From Bauldia sp. (GTDB lineage: Bacteria; Pseudomonadota; Alphaproteobacteria; Rhizobiales; Kaistiaceae): a DNA stretch of 36,497 bases. Within the stretch, counting starts at the first letter, position 1. Every line of letters starts with the position of its first letter. Made by a program: the position numbers and the translations under genes. The stretch spans positions 51,187-87,683 of the forward strand of contig JAGRKZ010000131.1 of NCBI GenBank assembly GCA_020442065.1, given 5' to 3'. The notes below the pieces were generated by a model. It was not told the origin of the DNA, ran no database searches, and worked only from the letters and a program-made list of their open reading frames with translations. This document shows positions 9,408 through 16,294 of this stretch, in pieces.

Positions 9408-9484
9408 CGCGCTCTCATCCCGTCATGCCCGTCACTGCCGCCGGTGATACTGGCCCAGCCGGGCGCCAGCAGGCCTGCAAGGCT

Positions 9485-9514
9485 GCTCCGCCCGCACCGG
9501 GGCGCGGACGGAGC
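9485..9514 (-). terminator. intercistronic stem-loop between binding protein and permease genes
   Basis: The arms at 9485-9495 and 9504-9514 pair over 11 positions (one G-U type mismatch) around an 8-base loop, 13 bases past the binding-protein stop codon. There is no U-run after it. This suits a processing, stabilising or partial-attenuation element that lowers permease expression relative to the binding protein, rather than a full terminator. Confidence 0.6.
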
Positions 9515-9527
9515 GATGGTCACCGGT

Positions 9528-10631
9528 CTACTGGACGTTGGCGCCGACGACACTGTCCCACTGCTTGACGATGACCTCCTTGGCGGCCGCCTGCTCGTCG
9601 AGGGTGGGGAACACGGCCGCTTCGTACGCGGCGGCCGGCGGCAGCTTGTCGAGCAGCTCCTGGGGGATCACGCCGCGCTTGGCGAGATCGTTGAAGCGGA
9701 TCGGGTGGCAGTAGCCCTTGAGCCAGCCGAGCTGGCCTTCGTCGGAATAGAGGTACTCCATCCACAGTTTCGCCGCGTTCGGGTGCGGGGCAAAGGCGCT
9801 GATCGCCTGCACGTAGACGCCGGCGACGACGCCGGTCTTGGGCACCACGACGTCGAGCGGCGGATTGCCGTCGAGGGTGTCGCGATCGGCGAGCGCATTG
9901 TAGTCCCAGCGGATCAGGATCGGCGTCGACCCCTGGGCGACCGAGGCCACCTTGCCGATCACCGGCACGAAGTTGCCCGCCTTGTTGAGATCGGCGAAGA
10001 ACTTGAGCCCGGCTTCGCCGGCACCGGCACCGGCCGCACCGCCCGCCGCGAGACCGGCGGCGTAGACGCCCTGGATCGCCTGGTTCGAAGCGCGAGGATC
10101 ACCCGCCAGCGCCACCGAGTTGGCATAGTCGGGCTTCAGAAGGTCGGCCCAGTCCTGCGGGGTTTCCTTGATGATGTCCTTGTTCACCTCGAAGGCGAGC
10201 ACGCCGTAGTAGTCGCCGTACCAATAGCCGTCGGCATCCTTGGCGCTGTCGGGGATCGAGTCCCAGGTCGACACCTTGTAGGGCATGAGCAGTTCTTCGG
10301 CCTTGGCCGAGGGACCGAAGGAAAGGCCGACGTCGATGACGTCCGGCGCCTGCGGGCCGGTGTTGCCCTTGTTGGCCTTGATCGCCTCGATCTCGTCGCC
10401 CGAGCCGGCGTCCGGATTGAGCTCGTTCACCTCGAGGCCGTACTTGGCCTTGAAGTCATCGATCATTGCGCCGTAGCCGCACCAGTCGTGCGGAAGCGCG
10501 ATCGTCGTCAGCATGCCCTCCTTCTTCGCCGCCGCGATCAGCTCCTCGCTCGGCTCGGCAGTCGCCGCGCCCCACGATCCGCCCAACGCGAGCACCGACA
10601 CAGACAGCAATGCAGTCCACCTGGCTTTCAT
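9528..10631 (-). CDS. periplasmic solute-binding protein of the ABC importer (PotD/Fe-type family 1)
   Basis: Exported binding protein of 367 residues. A signal peptide is visible at residues 1-25 (hydrophobic core LLSVSVLALGG, cleavage near ATA/EPS). The mature protein begins with a ligand-lobe pattern (AAKKEGMLTTIALPHDW, then WCGYGAMIDDF) seen in family 1 binding proteins of polyamine, iron and phosphonate importers. Other landmarks are STPILIRWDY and AKLWMEYLYSDEGQL. A GGGAG ribosome site precedes the ATG. It heads the binding protein-permease-permease-ATPase set, and its own candidate promoter and operator lie in the 139-base gap after the FGGY kinase. A paralogue at 31222-32331 shares most of these landmarks. 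The ligand is unknown; the kinase neighbour hints at a sugar or polyol, but the family is also used for other solutes. Confidence 0.9.
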   Translation of the reverse strand: MKARWTALLSVSVLALGGSWGAATAEPSEELIAAAKKEGMLTTIALPHDWCGYGAMIDDFKAKYGLEVNELNPDAGSGDEIEAIKANKGNTGPQAPDVIDVGLSFGPSAKAEELLMPYKVSTWDSIPDSAKDADGYWYGDYYGVLAFEVNKDIIKETPQDWADLLKPDYANSVALAGDPRASNQAIQGVYAAGLAAGGAAGAGAGEAGLKFFADLNKAGNFVPVIGKVASVAQGSTPILIRWDYNALADRDTLDGNPPLDVVVPKTGVVAGVYVQAISAFAPHPNAAKLWMEYLYSDEGQLGWLKGYCHPIRFNDLAKRGVIPQELLDKLPPAAAYEAAVFPTLDEQAAAKEVIVKQWDSVVGANVQ

Positions 10632-10706
10632 TTTCCGACTCCCCTCGTGGTGACCTGAAACGGGTTTCCGCCCGTGCAGCTCGTGCCGCTGCTAGCACAC
10701 GGTTCT

Positions 10707-10722
10707 TGACACTTAGATGTCA
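10707..10722. promoter_or_regulatory. candidate operator TGACA-N6-TGTCA
   Basis: A perfect 5-bp inverted repeat with a 6-base centre lies just downstream of the candidate -10 box for the binding-protein gene. A repressor bound there would cover the start of transcription. The size and spacing resemble GntR-family sites; that family link is a guess. Confidence 0.4.
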
Positions 10723-10750
10723 TAGTACCTCACCGGCCGTGCGGTGTCCC
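10722..10750 (-). promoter_or_regulatory. candidate promoter for the binding protein/ABC genes
   Basis: On the minus strand GGGACA (10745-10750) and TACTAT (10722-10727) are separated by exactly 17 bases, each matching the sigma-70 consensus at four of six positions. Initiation would fall near 10715, inside the TGACA-N6-TGTCA repeat. This would let the importer be expressed apart from the kinase. Confidence 0.4.
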
Positions 10751-10770
10751 GCCGCGCGCGCCGAGTATCG

Positions 10771-12324
10771 TCAGTCGCCGCGCCAGGCCGCAAGTCCCGT
10801 CTCGAGCGGCCGGAGCGCATGGCCCGCTTTTTCGAAAACCGTACCGCGCAGCGCCTCGTATCGCTCCGCGACTTCGGCCTCGGGTTGTACGATCGTCTCG
10901 CTTCGCTCCACCCCTCCGACTGCCGCTTCGACGTCCGGGAACACGCCGGCCGCCACTCCGCCAAGCAGGGCGGCGCCGAGTGCCGTCGACTCGGATTCGT
11001 CGACCACGGTCACGGGGCGGCCGAAGGCATTGGCCTTGATCTGCACGAAAAGTGGGTTGCGTGACCCGCCGCCGGTCAGCCGCGGCGAACCATCCGGAGG
11101 CGCCACGCCGGGAAACCCCGCCATGTCGTCGAGGATCAGGCGCGACTGGAAGGCGAGGCCCTCGAGCACGGCGCGATAGAGACCCGCGCGGCTGACGCCG
11201 AGCGTGAGACCGATGAATGCCCCCCGGGCCTTGAGATCGGGATCGGGCGGGGAAACGCCGTTGCCGACATGGGGGACGAACACCACGCCCTCGCTGCCCG
11301 GCGGGATGGCGGACGCCTCCGCGATCAGGCTCGCCTGGTCGGCGCCGCCGGTGAGCGAGCGTATCCACTCGACCGCACCGCCGGACGTGAACAGGCTGCC
11401 GCCGATCCAGTAGAGCTGGCCCGGCCGGATCGGCGCCTGGAGGTAGCCGCGCCGGATCACGTCCCAGTCCATCACCGGGCGATTGGTGCCGAGCAGCAGC
11501 GCCTCTGCCGTACCCATGCTGTCGACAAGCGTGCCCGGGCGATCGAAGCCGCACGCCATGGCCCCGACGACGTGATCGTGGCCGCCGACGCCGACGATGG
11601 GTCGCCCGGCGAGGCCGGTGGCGGCGAGGACCTCGGCCTTCAGCGGGCCGAGCGCCGTGCCGCCGACGCGAATTGGCGCCGGGAAGTCCGTCCCCCTTCC
11701 GGCAAAGGCGAGCATCTCCTCGGACCAGGCGTTGGCGCCGACGTCGTAGTACTGGGTGCGGGCCGCAAGGCTGGGGTCGGTCGCGGCGACCCCCGACAGC
11801 CGGTAGCCGATCCAGTCGGCCATCAGCATCACCCGGCGTGCCCGCGCGAAGGCGTCGGGCCAGGCCCGCCGCATCCACATCAGCTTGACCAGCGTGAAGT
11901 TGAATTCGACGCCGACGCCGGTGATGGCGAAGACGCGGTCGTTCCCGATCGCGGCGGCAACGGTGGCGGCGTCCTGCGTCGTCCGCCGGTCGTACCAGGC
12001 GATCGACGGCGCGACCGCCCTGCCCTCGCCATCGATCAGCACGCAGCTTTCGCCGACGCTCGTCGCCGCGATGCCGGCGACCGGGCGACCGTCCAGGCCG
12101 GCGGCAACCTCGGCCAGTGCCGAGACGGCCGTGGCGAAGATGGTGTCGGGATAATGCTCGCCGCCGGTCGCGGTTCGGGTCAGCGGTGTCGGCCGGGAGG
12201 CCGTCGCAAGTTTCCGTCCGGCACGATCGAAGGCCACCGCCTTGATCGAACTGGTACCGATGTCGACACCAACGATCGCTGGGCCGTCTTCCGCACGCAC
12301 GCCAGCGCCATTCGCCTGCGACAT
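10771..12324 (-). CDS. FGGY-family carbohydrate (sugar/polyol) kinase, xylulokinase-like
   Basis: Cytoplasmic ATP-dependent kinase of 517 residues, the usual size for the family. The N-terminal phosphate-binding motif is VGVDIGTSSIKAVAFD. Further landmarks are ATSVGESCVLID and IAWYDRRT in domain 1. The C-terminal domain has GLTLGVSRAGLYRAVLEGLA and the adenosine-site glycines LTGGGSRNPLFVQIKANAFG, followed by TALGAALLG. An upstream in-frame ATG at 12378 has no ribosome site. The ATG ending at 12324 has AGGA six bases before it and gives a family-like N-terminus, so it is chosen. The gene precedes an ABC importer on the same strand and diverges from the Dha operon. Xylulose, erythritol, ribitol or related substrates are all possible; the family does not settle it. 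Confidence 0.9.
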   Translation of the reverse strand: MSQANGAGVRAEDGPAIVGVDIGTSSIKAVAFDRAGRKLATASRPTPLTRTATGGEHYPDTIFATAVSALAEVAAGLDGRPVAGIAATSVGESCVLIDGEGRAVAPSIAWYDRRTTQDAATVAAAIGNDRVFAITGVGVEFNFTLVKLMWMRRAWPDAFARARRVMLMADWIGYRLSGVAATDPSLAARTQYYDVGANAWSEEMLAFAGRGTDFPAPIRVGGTALGPLKAEVLAATGLAGRPIVGVGGHDHVVGAMACGFDRPGTLVDSMGTAEALLLGTNRPVMDWDVIRRGYLQAPIRPGQLYWIGGSLFTSGGAVEWIRSLTGGADQASLIAEASAIPPGSEGVVFVPHVGNGVSPPDPDLKARGAFIGLTLGVSRAGLYRAVLEGLAFQSRLILDDMAGFPGVAPPDGSPRLTGGGSRNPLFVQIKANAFGRPVTVVDESESTALGAALLGGVAAGVFPDVEAAVGGVERSETIVQPEAEVAERYEALRGTVFEKAGHALRPLETGLAAWRGD

Positions 12325-12405
12325 CCCCGATCCTGCTCCCGACGCATTCCCCGACGCCCGCTGTTTGGACCGAGCCATGGGGGAAAAGCAATCGCGAGCC
12401 GCCCT

Positions 12406-12435
12406 TGCGACGCAGCAAGGAATTGCTGCGTCGCA
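12406..12435. repeat. 13-bp perfect inverted repeat in the kinase leader
   Basis: TGCGACGCAGCAA (12406-12418) is followed by GGAA and then its exact reverse complement (12423-12435). The palindrome is 82 bases upstream of the kinase start and 14 bases or more from the half-site cluster. It could be an operator for a second regulator or a hairpin in the kinase mRNA leader. There is no U-run for a terminator on either strand. Confidence 0.7.
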
Positions 12436-12449
12436 GTATGGGAGAGGCC

Positions 12450-12478
12450 TTGCCGTGTTTAGTGAATTGGTTTCTACT
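12450..12478 (+). promoter_or_regulatory. candidate promoter of the 12-gene polyol/Dha operon
   Basis: TTGCCG (12450-12455) and TCTACT (12473-12478) are separated by 17 bases; each matches the sigma-70 consensus at four of six positions. The -10 box overlaps the right arm of the inverted repeat at 12476-12484, so a repressor on that repeat would block polymerase. Transcription would start near 12485, about 150 bases before the first gene. Confidence 0.4.
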
Positions 12479-12496
12479 AAACACGAATACTAAACA
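12455..12496. promoter_or_regulatory. operator cluster: GTGTTTAGT-N12-ACTAAACAC plus a third half-site
   Basis: GTGTTTAGT at 12455-12463 is perfectly inverted at 12476-12484 (ACTAAACAC). TACTAAACA at 12475-12483 is repeated directly at 12488-12496, 13 bases further on. Three equal half-sites around a promoter between divergent sugar operons are typical of DeoR-, LacI- or SorC-type control. Which family acts here is not visible, since no such regulator gene is in the window. Confidence 0.65.
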
Positions 12497-12638
12497 TGAT
12501 CCGGTTCGGGAGGACCGGACCAGCCCCGGAAAATGAGAGGGAAATTCGACCTTCAGCGCCGCCTCGCGGCCTGATTACGCACGGGCTGCGCCTGCGGGCC
12601 GGACGTGCACTTGGCTCACAAAAGGGAGGTGATTTTCG

Positions 12639-13970
12639 ATGAAAAAGCTGCTTGCCCTGGCAACGGGGCTTACCGCGGCGGCGCTCGTGTCCGCAGCGTC
12701 GGTAGAGAAGGCAAGCGCCGCCGGGGAATTGACGCTGTGTTGGGCGGCGTGGGACCCGGCCAACGCGCTGGTCGAGCTCTCCAAGGATTTCACCGCCGAG
12801 ACCGGCACGACGATGAAGTTCGAGTTCGTGCCCTGGACCAGCTACGCCGATCGCTTCCTCAATGAGCTAAACTCGGGCGGCAAGCTCTGCGACCTGATCC
12901 TCGGCGACTCGCAGTGGATCGGCGGCTCGGCGGAGAACGGCTACTACGTCAAGCTGAACGACTTCTTCGAGAAGGAAGGCATCTCGATGGATGACTTCCT
13001 GCCGGCGACCGTGCTCGGCTATTCGGAGTGGCCCAAGGGCTCCCCGAACTACTGGGCGCTCCCGGCGATGGGCGACGTCGTCGGCTGGACCTACCGCAAG
13101 GACTGGTTCGAGCGGCCCGAGCTCCAGAAGGAGTTCAAGGAGAAGTACGGTTGGGACCTCGGCCCGCCGGCAACCTACGACCAGCTGATGCAGATCGCGG
13201 AGTTCTTCCAGGGCCGGGAGATCGACGGCAAGACGGTCTACGGCGCCTCGATCTATACCGAACGCGGCTCCGAAGGCATCACGATGGGCGTCACCAACGT
13301 CCTCTATGACTACGGCGTCGAGTACCAGAATCCCGACAAGCCGTACGACATGCAGGGCTTCGTCAACTCGCCCGGCGCCGTGGCGGGACTCGAACTCTAC
13401 AAGAAGCTTTACCAGTGCTGCACGCCACCGGGCGCTTCGAACGTCTACATGGGCGAATCGATCGACGCCTTCAAATCCGGCCAGGTGGCGATGCACATGA
13501 ACTTCGCCTTCACCTGGCCCGGCCTCTACAAGGACGAGAACGTCGGCGGCGACAAGGTCGGCTACTTCCCCAACCCGGCAGGGCCGGCCGGTCACTTCGC
13601 CCAGCTCGGCGGTCAGGGCATCTCGGTGCTCGCCAACACCGACAACATGGATGGAGCCCTCTCCTACATCAAATGGTTCGTCGGCCTCGACGTCCAGAAG
13701 AAGTGGATGGAGCTCGGCGGCTTCTCGTGCGCGATCGCCGTGCTCGAGTCGCCGGAGTTCCAGGCGAGCTCGCCTTACGCCAAGACGTTCCTCGACTCGA
13801 TGGCGATCGTGAAGGACTTCTGGGCAGAGCCTGCCTATGCCGAGCTGCTGCAGGCCATGCAGAAGCGCGTCCACGACTACGTCGTCGCCGATCAGGGCAC
13901 GGCACAGGAAGCCCTCGACGAGCTCGTCCAGGATTGGACCGAGGTCTTCGAGAGCGAAGGAAAGCTGTAG
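12639..13970 (+). CDS. periplasmic polyol/triose-binding protein of the Glp-like ABC importer
   Basis: Exported binding protein of 443 residues with a signal peptide (MKKLLALATGLTAAALVSA, cleavage near ASA/AGE). The first mature segment, LTLCWAAWDPANALVELSKDF, and later WTSYADRFLNEL and GDVVGWTYRKDW are typical of family 1 sugar/polyol-binding proteins. A near-perfect ribosome site (GGAGGTGA, nine bases before the ATG) implies high expression. It is the first gene of the operon running to DhaK and is followed by a 13-bp stem-loop. Gene order (binding protein, two permeases, small membrane protein, two ATPases) recalls the glycerol GlpVPQUST importer of rhizobia in permuted order. Downstream dihydroxyacetone kinase genes suggest glycerol, dihydroxyacetone or a related polyol as ligand; this is inference. 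Confidence 0.9.
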   Translation: MKKLLALATGLTAAALVSAASVEKASAAGELTLCWAAWDPANALVELSKDFTAETGTTMKFEFVPWTSYADRFLNELNSGGKLCDLILGDSQWIGGSAENGYYVKLNDFFEKEGISMDDFLPATVLGYSEWPKGSPNYWALPAMGDVVGWTYRKDWFERPELQKEFKEKYGWDLGPPATYDQLMQIAEFFQGREIDGKTVYGASIYTERGSEGITMGVTNVLYDYGVEYQNPDKPYDMQGFVNSPGAVAGLELYKKLYQCCTPPGASNVYMGESIDAFKSGQVAMHMNFAFTWPGLYKDENVGGDKVGYFPNPAGPAGHFAQLGGQGISVLANTDNMDGALSYIKWFVGLDVQKKWMELGGFSCAIAVLESPEFQASSPYAKTFLDSMAIVKDFWAEPAYAELLQAMQKRVHDYVVADQGTAQEALDELVQDWTEVFESEGKL

Positions 13971-13989
13971 TCTCCCAAGCACCGCAGCG

Positions 13990-14024
13990 CCCGCGCCCCG
14001 GCAGACCATGCGCCGGGGCGCGGG
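13990..14024 (+). terminator. intercistronic 13-bp stem-loop after the binding-protein gene
   Basis: The arms 13990-14002 and 14012-14024 are perfectly complementary over 13 bases, almost all G-C, with a 9-base loop. The element lies 19 bases after the stop codon and 40 bases before the permease start. Without a U-run it probably protects the upstream mRNA from 3' decay or causes partial termination. Confidence 0.7.
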
Positions 14025-14064
14025 GTAACCGACACGAAGCGCGACCCCGCCGGACCCTGAGGCC

Positions 14065-15027
14065 ATGACCGAGACTTCGGCCAAAGCGAGCATTGCCGAC
14101 CGTGTCGCGGAAGCGACCCCGCCCACCGTGGCCCGGCGCGTGCGCTCGTTGTCCGACCGCGCCATTGCCTGGCTGTTCATCAGCCCGACGATCGCGCTCC
14201 TGCTCGCGATCAACATCTTTCCACTGTTCTGGACGATCTATCTGTCGTTCACGAGCTACAAGGCCAACCGGCCCAACGCGCCGATCGTGTGGCTGGGGAC
14301 GACGCACTACGAGAACATCCTCAGCGATCCCGACATCTGGCACTCGATGCAGGTGACCGCTCACTTTGTCTTCTGGACAGTGGCGATCGAGACGGTACTG
14401 GGCTTCGCCCTCGCCTATCTCATCGACCGGCGGTTCCGCGGCCACGCCTTCTGGACGACCGTCATCCTCATTCCGATGATGCTGTCGCCGGCAGTGGTCG
14501 GGAATTTCTGGAAATTCATCTACCAGCCGCAGATCGGGCTGTTCAATTACGCCATCACCTTCTTCACCGGCGGCGATCCCGCCGCGTTCCAGATGCTCGG
14601 CGAGGTCTCGCTCGCCCCCTGGGCGATCGTGCTCGTCGACGTCTGGATGTGGACCCCCTACGTGATGCTGATCTGCCTCGCCGGGCTCCGCTCGATCCCC
14701 GACTACATCTACGAAGCGGCCGAGGTCGACCGCGCCTCGCGGTGGCGGCAGTTCTGGTCGATCACGGTGCCGATGGCGCTGCCCTTCATCATGCTCGCCG
14801 TCCTCTTTCGCGGCATCGAGAACTTCAAGATGTTCGACATGGTCAACCTGCTCACGGGCGGTGGACCGGGCTCGACCACCGAAACCGCCTCGATCACCTT
14901 GAAGCGCGAGGCCTTCGAGAGCTGGAAGACCGGCTACTCTTCCGCGCTCGCGATCATCCTCTTCGTCGCGGTGTTCGGCCTCGCCAACATCTACGTCAAG
15001 GCGCTCAACCGGGTGAAGCAGCGATGA
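14065..15027 (+). CDS. ABC importer permease 1 (GlpP-like)
   Basis: Inner-membrane permease of 320 residues with an N-terminal cytoplasmic tail of about 30 residues and six predicted helices, beginning LFISPTIALLLAINIFPLFW. The ATPase-docking loop is YIYEAAEVDRASRWRQFW followed by SITVPMALPF. It also contains NLLTGGGPGSTTET, the periplasm-side segment common to the MalF/UgpA class of sugar permeases. Its stop codon overlaps the next gene's start (ATGA, 15024-15027). It pairs with the following permease to form the channel. Confidence 0.93.
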   Translation: MTETSAKASIADRVAEATPPTVARRVRSLSDRAIAWLFISPTIALLLAINIFPLFWTIYLSFTSYKANRPNAPIVWLGTTHYENILSDPDIWHSMQVTAHFVFWTVAIETVLGFALAYLIDRRFRGHAFWTTVILIPMMLSPAVVGNFWKFIYQPQIGLFNYAITFFTGGDPAAFQMLGEVSLAPWAIVLVDVWMWTPYVMLICLAGLRSIPDYIYEAAEVDRASRWRQFWSITVPMALPFIMLAVLFRGIENFKMFDMVNLLTGGGPGSTTETASITLKREAFESWKTGYSSALAIILFVAVFGLANIYVKALNRVKQR

Positions 15028-15980
15028 GCGCGACTTCCGACCAGGCCCATTCCGTCGTCGCCCCGAGTGGCGCCAGCAAAACCATCGCCGGCGCGCTGGT
15101 CATCGTCTACGCGCTGGTCACGATCATTCCACTGGTCTGGATCGTGATGACCAGCTTCAAGACACCGCCGGATTCGATCGCCTATCCGCCGAAGCTGATT
15201 TTCACGCCCTCGATCGAGGGCTACTGCAACCTGTTCACGACCCGGACCCGGCAGACGCCGGAGTACATCGCCGCACTGCCGCCGGCCGAGACCGAATGCG
15301 ACCGCGTCGTCCGTTCGCGCAACATGGTGATCGCCGGGCCGTCCAACGTCATCCCGCGCTTCATCAACTCGATCGTCATCGCCTTCGGCTCCACCTTCCT
15401 CGCGGTCTTCCTCGGCACCATCACGGCTTACGGCTTCTCGCGCTTCAAGGTGCCGCTCGCCGACGATCTTCTCTTCTTCATCCTCTCGACGCGCTTCATG
15501 CCGCCGATCGCGGTGGCGATTCCGATCTACCTGATGTACCGGACGATCGGACTCTCCGACACGCAACTCGGGATGATCCTCCTCTACACGGCGGTGAACG
15601 TCTCGCTCGCGGTGTGGCTGCTGAAAGGGTTCATCGACGAGATCCCGCGCGAATACGAGGAGGCGGCCCTCATCGACGGCTATTCCCGGCTCCACGCGTT
15701 TGTGAAAGTCGTACTGCCGCAGGCCGCGACCGGCATCGCCGCGACCGCGATCTTCTGCCTGATCTTCGCCTGGAACGAGTACGCCTTCGCGGTGTTGCTC
15801 ACCTCCGGCACCGCGCAGACCATGCCACCCTTCATCCCCTTCATCATCGGCGAGGGCGGACAGGACTGGCCGGCGGTCGCTGCCGGAACGACGCTGTTCC
15901 TGATCCCGATCTTCGTGTTCACGGTGCTGCTCCGGAAGCACCTCCTGCGCGGCATCACCTTCGGCGCGGTACGCAAATGA
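15024..15980 (+). CDS. ABC importer permease 2 (GlpQ-like)
   Basis: Inner-membrane permease of 318 residues of the MalG/UgpE class. The first helix is ALVIVYALVTIIPLVWIVMTS. A periplasmic insert of about 60 residues (around residues 55-100, with CDRVVRSRN) precedes helix 2. The docking loop reads EYEEAALIDGYSRLHAFVKVV followed by LPQAATGI (the first quoted part is the EAA motif region). The ATG at 15024 overlaps the upstream stop; a longer frame reaching back to 14289 is a shadow of permease 1. Its own stop overlaps the next start (ATGA at 15977-15980), so the three genes are translationally coupled. Confidence 0.92.
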   Translation: MSATSDQAHSVVAPSGASKTIAGALVIVYALVTIIPLVWIVMTSFKTPPDSIAYPPKLIFTPSIEGYCNLFTTRTRQTPEYIAALPPAETECDRVVRSRNMVIAGPSNVIPRFINSIVIAFGSTFLAVFLGTITAYGFSRFKVPLADDLLFFILSTRFMPPIAVAIPIYLMYRTIGLSDTQLGMILLYTAVNVSLAVWLLKGFIDEIPREYEEAALIDGYSRLHAFVKVVLPQAATGIAATAIFCLIFAWNEYAFAVLLTSGTAQTMPPFIPFIIGEGGQDWPAVAAGTTLFLIPIFVFTVLLRKHLLRGITFGAVRK

Positions 15981-16288
15981 CCCACGATCGCCCGACCAAC
16001 CCCTACTCCATCGACGCCACCATGGACCCGGCGCAGGAGCGGGCCGCCGACACGCTGCCGGTGCCGCCGCATGCCGCCATGGGCCAGGAGCCGCTCGACC
16101 AGTACGCGGTCCACCCGGCGGCCCGATACTTCCGCCGCGGGCCCTGGGAAAACACTGCGACGGTGATCATCGCTCTCGGCGTGGTCATGCTCATGCAGCC
16201 GTTCTCGATGTTCCTCTACGGCTGGTCCTTCGCCACCATTCTCTTCGGCACGGCGATGTTCGTCGTCGTCAGCCACTTTGTCGATTGA
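15977..16288 (+). CDS. small two-helix membrane protein of the ABC importer (GlpU/DUF2160-like)
   Basis: A 103-residue protein with a hydrophilic first half rich in Pro and Ala and two predicted membrane helices in the second half (about residues 58-76, VIIALGVVMLMQPFSMFL, and 80-101, FATILFGTAMFVVVSHF). Its place between the permeases and the ATPases matches the small GlpU protein of rhizobial glycerol importers, but I assign it by position and topology rather than firm sequence recall. The start overlaps the permease stop by four bases and its stop is six bases before the ATPase gene. It may be an accessory subunit; its biochemical role is unknown. Confidence 0.8.
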   Translation: MTHDRPTNPYSIDATMDPAQERAADTLPVPPHAAMGQEPLDQYAVHPAARYFRRGPWENTATVIIALGVVMLMQPFSMFLYGWSFATILFGTAMFVVVSHFVD

Positions 16289-16294
16289 TCCGCG

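Larger units (their letters stand above)
12325..12638. promoter_or_regulatory. divergent regulatory region between the FGGY kinase and the polyol/Dha operon
   Basis: A 314-base intergenic stretch, locally AT-rich around 12455-12500. It contains a 13-bp perfect palindrome (12406-12435), a cluster of three TGTTTAGT-type half-sites (12455-12496) around a candidate plus-strand promoter, and a leader of about 150 bases to the binding-protein start at 12639. A short inverted repeat (CCGGT/ACCGG) lies near 12506-12523. No convincing ORF is present. Confidence 0.7.

Noticed and set aside
9444-10658. 404-codon plus-strand frame opposite the binding-protein gene
   Set aside because: It mirrors the minus-strand binding protein, has typical antisense composition (Val, Gly, Arg, Asp-rich) and no motif or ribosome site.
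12867-14216. 449-codon minus-strand frame opposite the polyol-binding protein
   Set aside because: Antisense shadow of a well-supported gene, with no recognisable domain.
14289-15023. Long upstream extension of the permease 2 frame
   Set aside because: It lies entirely within permease 1 in another frame, has shadow composition, and the real start overlaps the permease 1 stop as ATGA.
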